Assembly (NCBI GenBank): GCA_009702845.1
Contig: WLHG01000085.1
Coordinates: forward strand, 1-5,205
Reading direction: 5' to 3'
Length of the DNA: 5,205 nt
Source: Actinomycetota bacterium
GTDB taxonomy: Bacteria; Actinomycetota; Actinomycetes; Nanopelagicales; Nanopelagicaceae
Below the pieces are notes generated by a model, which saw nothing but the letters and a program-made list of their open reading frames with translations, did no database searches and was not told the origin of the DNA. The position numbers and the translations under genes were made by a program. Position 1 is the first letter of the stretch. Each line of letters opens with the position of its first letter. This document shows positions 1-5,205 of this stretch, one piece after another.

Positions 1-2
1 AC

Positions 3-83
3 GCTCTCAATAGCGGCGCAATCACCGCTTCAGGAGTCCGTGCCGATTTAACTGAGTACTTACCGCTTAGGATTAACGCATGA
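3..83 (+). CDS. 3' end of an upstream gene, possibly sterol-carrier-like (partial)
   Basis: The first 83 bases hold an open frame of 26 codons that ends at a TGA overlapping the purF start as ATGA. The other two forward frames hit stops within this stretch (TAG at 11-13, TAA at 49-51). The tail reads ...GAITASGVRADLTEYLPL followed by five residues. This GxxxASGxRADLxxxLPL pattern resembles the C-terminus of the SCP2-like 'sterol carrier family' or maleylpyruvate-isomerase-like proteins, which I recall being encoded next to purF in Actinobacteria. It does not look like the end of PurL, the other common neighbour. Coding status is well supported by the frame and the overlap. The family assignment rests on a short tail and on memory, so it is tentative. 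Confidence 0.6.
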   Translation, partial: ALNSGAITASGVRADLTEYLPLRINA

Positions 84-1552
84 GCAGGCGCCCCGATGGA
101 TTGTTAAATCACAACGTCTTGGATGCAGACAAGGGCCCACAAGACGCGTGCGGAGTATTTGGTGTTTGGGCACCTGGAGAAGAAGTAGCAAAGCTCGCAT
201 TTTATGGTCTATATGCACTGCAACACCGCGGGCAAGAGTCTGCCGGAATTGCTACAAGTGATGGAGAGAGAATCCTTGTCTATAAAGACATGGGATTGGT
301 TTCACAAGTCTTTACAGAAAGTGATCTTGCAACCCTGCCTGGTGATTTAGCAATCGGACACTGCCGCTACAGCACAACGGGGTCGAGCACATGGGTTAAT
401 GCCCAGCCAACTCTGCGCCCAACTAAGTACGGAACACTAGCTTTAGCCCATAACGGCAACCTAACTAATACCGGCGATCTGGCCGAACTCGTTCAGAAAC
501 TAGAGCCAACAATTGGCCGCGATCGTGGAGCAACCACAGATACTGAAATTATGACGGCGCTTATCTCTTTGCAAAATGAAAAGAATGTTGAGGCAAGTGC
601 GATTGCAGTTCTTCCACAGCTCGAAGGTGCCTTCTCTCTAGTATTTATGGATGAACATACTTTGTATGCCGCGCGTGATCGACATGGAGTTCGCCCCTTA
701 GTTCTTGGAAAACTAGAGACTGGCTGGGTAGTTGCATCCGAGAGCGCCGCCCTTGATATTGTCGGTGCAGCTTTTGTGCGCGAAATCGAGCCCGGTGAGT
801 TTATTGCCATCGATGAAAACGGTGTGCGCTCACAGAAATGGGCAGTGGCAGAACCAAAGGGATGTCTTTTTGAATATGTCTACCTTGCCCGTCCAGATAC
901 ATTAATCGCAGGACAGGGAATTCATGCAACACGTGTTGCCATTGGAGTTCGCTTAGCTAAAGAGGCACCAGTTGAAGCAGATTTAGTTATTCCAGTTCCA
1001 GAGTCTGGAACCCCTGCTGCGATTGGATATGCAAAGGGATCTGGAATTCCATTCGGAATCGGACTGGTAAAGAACTCATATGTTGGCAGAACTTTTATTC
1101 AACCTTCACAAACCATTCGACAACTTGGTATTCGCTTAAAGTTAAATCCACTACGTGAAATCATTGAAGGCAAACGCATTGTTGTTGTCGATGACTCAAT
1201 TGTGCGCGGCAATACGCAACGAGCAATTGTTCGAATGTTACGCGAAGCCGGTGCCCGCGAAATCCATGTACGCATCTCCTCGCCTCCAGTTAAGTGGCCA
1301 TGTTTTTATGGAATCGATTTTGCAACGCGCGCAGAGCTCATTGCCAGTGGACTTGAAGTCGAAGAGATTCGTCGCTCTATTGGCGCCGATTCTCTAGGCT
1401 ACGTCTCGCTCGAAGGACTCATCGAATCCACTCAAATTGAAGATAAAAAGCTCTGTTCTGCATGTTTTACAGGCCTTTACCCAATACGCATTCCTGCCGA
1501 TATGTCTGAGGGCAAAATGCGGCTTGAAATTACCGAAGTTCACGGACATTAA
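80..1552 (+). CDS. purF: Amidophosphoribosyltransferase (glutamine PRPP amidotransferase), Fe-S type
   Basis: PurF transfers ammonia from glutamine to PRPP to make 5-phosphoribosylamine, the first committed step of cytosolic purine synthesis. The 490 residues match the usual length of the Bacillus/actinobacterial type. Residues 1-23 form a propeptide that would be cleaved to expose the nucleophile Cys24 (DACGVFGV). The N-terminal glutaminase domain also shows GHCRYSTTG (93-101), HNGN (124-127, oxyanion hole) and TTDTE (152-156). The phosphoribosyltransferase domain carries the PRPP loop VVVDDSIVRGNT (368-379). Cys262, Cys408 and the CSAC pair Cys459/Cys462 sit where the B. subtilis enzyme binds its 4Fe-4S cluster, so an oxygen-sensitive clustered enzyme is expected. 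The ATG at 80 has an AGGA ribosome site at 69-72 and overlaps the preceding stop by 4 bases, indicating coupling. Purine nucleotide feedback inhibition is known for the family and is not visible here. Confidence 0.98.
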   Translation: MSRRPDGLLNHNVLDADKGPQDACGVFGVWAPGEEVAKLAFYGLYALQHRGQESAGIATSDGERILVYKDMGLVSQVFTESDLATLPGDLAIGHCRYSTTGSSTWVNAQPTLRPTKYGTLALAHNGNLTNTGDLAELVQKLEPTIGRDRGATTDTEIMTALISLQNEKNVEASAIAVLPQLEGAFSLVFMDEHTLYAARDRHGVRPLVLGKLETGWVVASESAALDIVGAAFVREIEPGEFIAIDENGVRSQKWAVAEPKGCLFEYVYLARPDTLIAGQGIHATRVAIGVRLAKEAPVEADLVIPVPESGTPAAIGYAKGSGIPFGIGLVKNSYVGRTFIQPSQTIRQLGIRLKLNPLREIIEGKRIVVVDDSIVRGNTQRAIVRMLREAGAREIHVRISSPPVKWPCFYGIDFATRAELIASGLEVEEIRRSIGADSLGYVSLEGLIESTQIEDKKLCSACFTGLYPIRIPADMSEGKMRLEITEVHGH

Positions 1553-2611
1553 ATGAGCACGTACAAAGATGCAGGCGTTGATATCGATGCGGGAGATCGC
1601 GCGGTAGAGCTCATGAAGGCATCGATTGCAAAGGCAACACGGCCAGAGGCAATGGGTGGCATTGGTGGTTTTGCAGGGCTCTTTGATGCGAGTGCTCTCA
1701 AGAATATGAAGCGACCACTTCTTGCAACATCAACGGATGGCGTTGGTACTAAAACTGAAATTGCACGCGCAATGGGCAAGTACGACACGATCGGTGAAGA
1801 TTTAGTTGCAATGGTTGTCGATGATTTAGTTGTCTGTGGCGCCGAGCCTTTATTTATGACCGACTACATCGCAGTAGGAAAAGTTATTCCTGAACGCATC
1901 GCTGAAATAGTTGCCGGTATCGCCCGCGGTTGTGAAAAGGCGAACACTGCACTCATTGGTGGAGAGACTGCCGAACACCCTGGCCTATTAGACGATGATG
2001 AGTTTGATATTGCAGGTGCTGCAACGGGAGTTGTCGATTCAGATAAACAACTTGGAGCGCATTTAGTAAAAGCTGGCGATGTTCTAATTGCCATGCCATC
2101 GAGCGGTTTTCACGCAAATGGTTTCTCCCTTGTGCGACATATTATTAAGACGCAGAAACTCTCACTAGAGGCACATGTGAGCGAATATGGAAGAACTTCA
2201 GGCGAAGTATTCTTAACGCCAACTGAGATTTACACTCTTGATTGTTTAGCACTTATTAAATCCATGCCAGGTGCGCTTCGAGGCTTTACTCATATAACAG
2301 GCGGCGGTATCGCCGAAAATACTGCGCGCGTAATTCCAGATCATTTAACGGCGATTTATGATCGTTCAACTTGGTCATTGCCAGTTGAGATGGCGTTTAT
2401 GGCAAAGATCGGCGGAGTTCCTCAAGCCGATATGGAGCGCACATGGAACGCCGGCATTGGGATGGTCGCCATTGTGGCGCCAGATTCGGCCGACTTAGCC
2501 CTTGCCTCTCTAGCGGCGCGGGGAATGAAGGCCTGGGTCGCAGGCACCGTGGAGCCTTCTGGCCAAAGCGAAACACGGCGCTCATACTTGATATCTGACT
2601 TTAAGGGATAG
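1553..2611 (+). CDS. purM: Phosphoribosylformylglycinamidine cyclo-ligase (AIR synthetase)
   Basis: PurM uses ATP to close FGAM into aminoimidazole ribonucleotide (AIR), the fifth step of de novo purine synthesis. The 352 residues match the family length. Visible signatures are the N-terminal YKDAGVDIDAGD (4-15), the glycine-rich phosphate loop STDGVGTK (60-67), GGETAEHPG (136-144, where E. coli has Met in place of His), SSGFHANGFSLVR (183-195), LTPTEIY (221-227) and THITGGG (246-252), followed by ENTARVIP. These cover both halves of the PurM/AIRS N- and C-terminal domains, with no break or missing motif. The ATG follows the purF stop TAA directly with no spacer, and only a weak GGA ribosome site lies at 1544-1546. 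Translation is therefore probably coupled to purF, giving the two pathway enzymes linked expression. Confidence 0.98.
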   Translation: MSTYKDAGVDIDAGDRAVELMKASIAKATRPEAMGGIGGFAGLFDASALKNMKRPLLATSTDGVGTKTEIARAMGKYDTIGEDLVAMVVDDLVVCGAEPLFMTDYIAVGKVIPERIAEIVAGIARGCEKANTALIGGETAEHPGLLDDDEFDIAGAATGVVDSDKQLGAHLVKAGDVLIAMPSSGFHANGFSLVRHIIKTQKLSLEAHVSEYGRTSGEVFLTPTEIYTLDCLALIKSMPGALRGFTHITGGGIAENTARVIPDHLTAIYDRSTWSLPVEMAFMAKIGGVPQADMERTWNAGIGMVAIVAPDSADLALASLAARGMKAWVAGTVEPSGQSETRRSYLISDFKG

Positions 2612-2616
2612 GTTGA

Positions 2617-3987
2617 ATGGCAAGTAAATCGAAGGCAGCTCGTCAACAGGTGTCAAAGAAGAGCAACAAAGTTAACTTTTATTTGTGGGCAATCCCGCTT
2701 TTGGCCTTTGTAATCAAGCTAATCGTGATGGGAAATACCACTGGCGGAGGCTGGTTGGGCTCTGATGGTGAGAGTTGGCTTGCAGGTGCTGATGGACTTC
2801 TTAAGCAAGGTTATTACTCAGATGCGAGCGTTCTTTCCTACATGCCAGCAGGATATCCAATTCTGATTTGGTTGCTGGCAAAACTCTCAGTTGTTAATGG
2901 CGTTTGGCTACTTTCCTTTTTTCAGAGCGCCTTTTACGCCTTTGCGAGTTTTTATTTTGTAAAACAGCTACGCGATACGAAGCTACGCCCATATATTTTT
3001 CTCATTGCTATTGCAATTGCATTTAATCCAACTCTTTCTTTAAGCACGCTTGTTATCGGCTATGAGAGCCTGCTTTCTTCCTGCATGTTATTAACAATGG
3101 GATTGATTATAAATTCAATGCAGCTTGCAGATACTCATAAAATCTATTTTGGAGCCATTAGCGTAGGTGCAGTTTCTGCAATCGCTTCATTCGTTCAACC
3201 TCGATGGATCCTAACCACTGTTGTTATTGCAGTTGTTTGGGCTCTTATGTACAAGAATCGAAAAGTTCAAGTTGTAATTCTCGTGGGAGTAATTGGCATC
3301 ATGGCCATTGCACCGGCGTTAACTATCCAGAGGAATATTCAATCCGTTGATAAGGCGGTTATTGCATCAATTCTTGGCAGTAATATGGCAGTCGGCGCCG
3401 GTGATGAGACATCTGGCGGATATCCGCATACTGGGCCAGTGGTCCCGTGCGAACCAGTTCCACCAGCAACGGCTCCATCTGACAGCGATCTCGTAAAGTG
3501 TGTAGTGAAATGGTATGCAAGTCATCCAGTAAAGGCGATGCGCCTATTTATTAACAAGGGATTTTTCTTCTGGTCGCCATGGTCTGGTCCTCTCGGTGAA
3601 GGAACCATGGCCCGAAATCCATGGCTTAAATTCAATCCTCTTGAAAATATTTCTAAGGGCAGTCAACAGGGAAATGATTTAGTTAATAAACTGCCTGGAA
3701 AAATCATCTCCTTTGCCTGGGTAATGGGCTGCATTTCAATGATGTTTATCGGCTTCTTCTGGCTCCGCTCTATGAAGGGGATTTACGCCAAAATCGCCTA
3801 CGTGACATTGGTTCCAGTTGTGCTCACTTGGCTGGTGGCGATGGGCACTGTCGGAGATCATCGCTATCGGATTCCAACCATGGGTTTGAGCGTATTTCTT
3901 CAAGTAATGGGCTATTTTGCCCTGCGCCACAAGGTGAAAACGCGCTCATTTGCCGTGGCTTTGGAGCCAAGTGCCAAGGCGCGCTAA
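2617..3987 (+). CDS. Polytopic membrane protein, probable GT-C-fold glycosyltransferase
   Basis: This 456-residue protein has a basic cytoplasmic N-terminus (1-19) and about ten hydrophobic segments by eye, near 20-38, 78-92, 95-115, 125-140, 143-166, 177-193, 197-235 (two), 365-383 and 393-436 (two). Three features point to GT-C transferases that use polyprenyl-phosphate sugars (PMT/ArnT-like). The first large outer loop has an acidic SDGES motif (49-53), then GYYS and SYMPAGYPILIWLL (74-87). A long outer loop (about 237-363) contains a WYASHP...FFFWSPW stretch. Near the end is GDHRYRIP (413-420), as seen before the last helices in such enzymes. The likely role is transfer of a sugar to a cell-surface acceptor; donor and acceptor are unknown. 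An AAGGGA ribosome site at 2603-2608 fits the ATG at 2617, only 5 bases after purM. The gene is intact. I am confident of a membrane protein and fairly confident of the fold. An O-antigen-ligase or other multispan function is less likely. Confidence 0.75.
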   Translation: MASKSKAARQQVSKKSNKVNFYLWAIPLLAFVIKLIVMGNTTGGGWLGSDGESWLAGADGLLKQGYYSDASVLSYMPAGYPILIWLLAKLSVVNGVWLLSFFQSAFYAFASFYFVKQLRDTKLRPYIFLIAIAIAFNPTLSLSTLVIGYESLLSSCMLLTMGLIINSMQLADTHKIYFGAISVGAVSAIASFVQPRWILTTVVIAVVWALMYKNRKVQVVILVGVIGIMAIAPALTIQRNIQSVDKAVIASILGSNMAVGAGDETSGGYPHTGPVVPCEPVPPATAPSDSDLVKCVVKWYASHPVKAMRLFINKGFFFWSPWSGPLGEGTMARNPWLKFNPLENISKGSQQGNDLVNKLPGKIISFAWVMGCISMMFIGFFWLRSMKGIYAKIAYVTLVPVVLTWLVAMGTVGDHRYRIPTMGLSVFLQVMGYFALRHKVKTRSFAVALEPSAKAR

Positions 3988-4015
3988 TCTACGGCTCTGA
4001 CGAACATACATAAGT

Positions 4016-4022
4016 AAGGGGG
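4016..4022 (+). promoter_or_regulatory. Strong ribosome binding site of the DUF3073 gene
   Basis: AAGGGGG lies 7 bases before the ATG at 4030. It is the strongest Shine-Dalgarno match inside this gene run and fixes the start of the small gene. It contrasts with the absent site of the next gene, which seems to depend on coupling. Confidence 0.7.
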
Positions 4023-4029
4023 TCGCTTT

Positions 4030-4206
4030 ATGGGTCGCGGCCGAGCAAAAGCTAAGCAAACTAAAGTTGCCAGAGATTTAAAGTACAACGCCCAAGATAT
4101 GGATCTTGATCGCTTAACTAAAGAGCTCCATGGCGAAGTCGATACATCTAGTAATAAAGATGATGACGATCCCTTTGCTGAGGGCAATTACATCCCACGT
4201 GCGTGA
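4030..4206 (+). CDS. DUF3073 family small protein
   Basis: The 58-residue product begins MGRGRAKAKQTKVARDLKY, the highly conserved basic head of the actinobacterial DUF3073 family. It continues with a short helical stretch (DLDRLTKELHGE, 25-36) and an acidic tail with DDDDPF (44-49), ending in NYIPRA. The function of the family is unknown. The strongly basic head suggests nucleic acid or ribosome contact, but that is inference. Homologues I recall from high-GC Actinobacteria have a longer acidic tail, so this one looks shortened. Family members are commonly found next to purM, which supports the call. Here a membrane protein gene intervenes, with 42 bases between its stop and this start. The stop codon overlaps the GTG start of the next gene (GTGA), indicating translational coupling downstream. 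Confidence 0.93.
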   Translation: MGRGRAKAKQTKVARDLKYNAQDMDLDRLTKELHGEVDTSSNKDDDDPFAEGNYIPRA

Positions 4207-5018
4207 GGCCGACTCCGTACGTCGCATCTCTTCGTATCTACGAGCCGCTATCTGCATTTGAGCCCGCTGATCGTTTACGGTGGCAGTCGATTGATATCGA
4301 TGCGACAAGTTATGTTTTTGAAGAAACTCTTGCGCTTCGTCGTTTAGTTTTTCCTGAACCGCCAGCCGGTCGACCAGATGGTGTTCACATTATTGAAGTT
4401 GATGGCGAGCGATACGTTTCACCATGGGCAACTGCTACTCGATGTTGGGCAGCCCTTGATAACTTTAAAGATTCATTGCCAAGCACTGTTGTCCCATTTT
4501 TCATAACACCTGCTATCGAAGAAGTGATTACGGCGGGCGTAGATTTACTTGAAGATAAAGTTCCACATATTCTTAACGAGACGTGGGTGATTCCTCCACG
4601 GTGGTTTTTACTGTTTGAACCACAAGAGCGTGTGCGAGGTGAAGATGCAAGTGGTTTATTTACAAAAGCGCGGACATCGATAGCATTTGCGAAGGCACGT
4701 GCTCAATCTGCGCACGAAACCGTTGTAGCTGCATTTGGAGAGGGACCAGTCGAGCAAGATTTAGAGAACTTGCTTGGATGGCTTGAGATGTTTCACCCGA
4801 AGTCTCTTGTCGAATTAGATTACGGCGGACTTGCAACATACTTAGATAAATCACTTCGAGATAATGGCGAAGATGGATTATCAGCCGATACATCCATCGA
4901 AGATGTTACGCATTCATTAGCTGGTCTTGCCGCCGCCGATGGAATGGTTGCAGGCCAAGGATATGAGCGGTTAATGTCGCGTTGGCGCAATGTTCAAGGC
5001 CTGGAATCGGCAAACTAA
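4203..5018 (+). CDS. Conserved-looking protein of unknown function, 271 residues
   Basis: I do not recognise a named family. The protein starts at GTG and overlaps the DUF3073 stop by 4 bases. No Shine-Dalgarno lies at a usable distance (the nearest GAGGG is 18 bases away), so it probably relies on ribosomes finishing DUF3073. No plausible in-frame start follows closely, and the first residues (RPTPYVASLRIYEPLSAF) read as real protein. It has no signal peptide or membrane segment and is mildly acidic, so it should be cytosolic. Landmarks are WVIPPRWFLLFEPQERV (128-144), an Ala/Lys/Arg-rich helix (154-176), ELDYGGLATYLDKSL (204-218) and an Ala-rich helical end (236-262, LAGLAAADGMVAGQGYERL). 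Its place between DUF3073 and a bldC-like gene might suggest a housekeeping or developmental role, but nothing in the sequence demonstrates one. Its codon choice looks like that of its neighbours. Confidence 0.85.
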   Translation: MRPTPYVASLRIYEPLSAFEPADRLRWQSIDIDATSYVFEETLALRRLVFPEPPAGRPDGVHIIEVDGERYVSPWATATRCWAALDNFKDSLPSTVVPFFITPAIEEVITAGVDLLEDKVPHILNETWVIPPRWFLLFEPQERVRGEDASGLFTKARTSIAFAKARAQSAHETVVAAFGEGPVEQDLENLLGWLEMFHPKSLVELDYGGLATYLDKSLRDNGEDGLSADTSIEDVTHSLAGLAAADGMVAGQGYERLMSRWRNVQGLESAN

Positions 5019-5031
5019 GTTTTTTAAACTA

Positions 5032-5060
5032 TTGCTTTACTACGTGTAAATCGGAATACT
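5032..5060 (+). promoter_or_regulatory. Candidate promoter for the bldC-like gene
   Basis: TTGCTT (5032-5037) and AATACT (5055-5060) are separated by 17 bases. They match three and four of six positions of the vegetative -35 and -10 consensus. They lie in the only sizeable gap of the window, which would give a leader of roughly 40 bases before the GTG at 5110. The match is modest and could be chance in AT-rich DNA. Confidence 0.35.
5036..5050. repeat. Small inverted repeat, possible operator
   Basis: TTTAC and GTAAA form perfect 5-base arms around a 5-base centre (TACGT). The dyad falls inside the -35/-10 spacer of the candidate promoter, where a dimeric repressor could act. The arms are short and AT-rich, so chance occurrence is a real possibility. 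Confidence 0.25.
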
Positions 5061-5096
5061 TCCACATATTACGGGGCAATTAGGACACGAGTGATC

Positions 5097-5102
5097 AAGG
5101 GG
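5097..5102 (+). promoter_or_regulatory. Ribosome binding site deciding the GTG start of the bldC-like gene
   Basis: AAGGGG ends 7 bases before the GTG at 5110. Because the start codon is GTG and the gene is cut by the window end, this site together with the downstream family match is what fixes the start. The GTG at 5091 is out of frame with the coding region. Confidence 0.65.
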
Positions 5103-5109
5103 TGGGGTA

Positions 5110-5205
5110 GTGACAACAAATCGCGCCCAAGCGCCTGAAGTCCTTCTTACCCCCAAAGAGGTCGCTGTGCGATTTCATGTAAACCCAAAGACTGTTACTC
5201 GTTGG
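5110..5205 (+). CDS. bldC: BldC-like MerR-type DNA-binding regulator (5' part)
   Basis: Only the first 32 codons are present and the frame runs off the window. After about ten variable residues comes VLLTPKEVAVRFHVNPKTVTRW, which closely follows the start of Streptomyces BldC (LLTPAEV...F.VDPKTVTRW from memory). This is the winged helix-turn-helix of the MerR-like family, with KTVTRW as recognition helix. BldC is a small protein of about 70 residues with a DNA-binding domain and no effector domain. In Streptomyces it binds direct repeats cooperatively and controls entry into development. In a unicellular lineage its targets would differ and are not known from this sequence. A GTG start with a good ribosome site and a 91-bp upstream gap suggest separate transcription. 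An alternative is another short helix-turn-helix excisionase-like protein, but the match to BldC is better. Confidence 0.88.
   Translation, partial: MTTNRAQAPEVLLTPKEVAVRFHVNPKTVTRW

Noticed and set aside
493..810. Antisense open frame inside purF, 105 codons
   Set aside because: It lies wholly within a well-supported gene, has low-complexity Ser/Arg-rich content and shows no recognisable motif. The other antisense frames in purM and the 3' half of the window look the same.
1155..1397. Forward open frame of 80 codons within purF
   Set aside because: It overlies the PRPP-binding loop region in a different frame and reads as a shadow of purF.
3828..4013. Forward open frame of 61 codons spanning the end of the membrane protein gene and the following gap
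   Set aside because: It overlaps the conserved GDHRYRIP-encoding region in another frame, has no ribosome site and no recognisable content.
3988..4029. Possible promoter ahead of the DUF3073 gene (TACATA at 4007-4012)
   Set aside because: No acceptable -35 hexamer lies 16-18 bases upstream. The 42-bp gap is better explained as a leader with a strong ribosome site inside a longer transcript.
5018..5030. AGTTT-TTT-AAACT hairpin after the 271-residue gene, considered as a terminator
   Set aside because: The stem is only five A/T-dominated pairs and no T-run follows it. Termination of the upstream unit here is possible but not shown.
1..5205. Search for CRISPR arrays, insertion sequences, tRNA or rRNA genes, riboswitches and long repeats
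   Set aside because: No repeated units, transposase motifs, terminal inverted repeats or RNA gene signatures were seen by eye. Nearly all bases are in ordinary genes on one strand, so I do not claim a new multi-gene system.

Overview
The window reads as a compact chromosomal segment from a low-to-moderate GC actinobacterium. The purF-purM pair is followed at a short distance by a DUF3073-type small protein (MGRGRAKAKQTKVAR...), and the window ends in a BldC-like MerR-type regulator. Both families are typical of Actinobacteria. By eye the base composition is well below that of Streptomyces or Mycobacterium, and genes abut or overlap by 4 bases. This suggests a streamlined freshwater or marine lineage such as acI/Nanopelagicales. 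That placement is inference from composition and gene content.

Layout, all on the + strand: (1) the last 26 codons of an upstream gene, possibly a sterol-carrier-like protein, overlapping purF by ATGA; (2) purF (80-1552), the first committed enzyme of purine synthesis; (3) purM (1553-2611), starting on the base after the purF stop; (4) a 456-residue polytopic membrane protein (2617-3987) with features of GT-C-fold, polyprenyl-phosphate-sugar-dependent glycosyltransferases; (5) a 58-residue DUF3073 protein (4030-4206) with a strong ribosome binding site; (6) a 271-residue protein of unknown function (4203-5018) whose GTG start overlaps the DUF3073 stop; (7) a 91-bp gap with a candidate promoter and a small dyad; (8) the first 32 codons of a BldC-like regulator, cut by the window end.

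Genes 1-6 look like one transcription unit with translational coupling. PurF makes phosphoribosylamine and PurM closes the imidazole ring two-thirds of the way along the route to IMP. The membrane protein, DUF3073 and the 271-residue protein have no evident purine role and are probably co-transcribed passengers. The bldC-like gene probably has its own promoter.

I found no mobile element, CRISPR array, RNA gene or strong terminator, and nothing that makes a convincing new multi-gene system. The points most worth a second look are the membrane glycosyltransferase-like gene between purM and DUF3073, and the unknown protein coupled to DUF3073.
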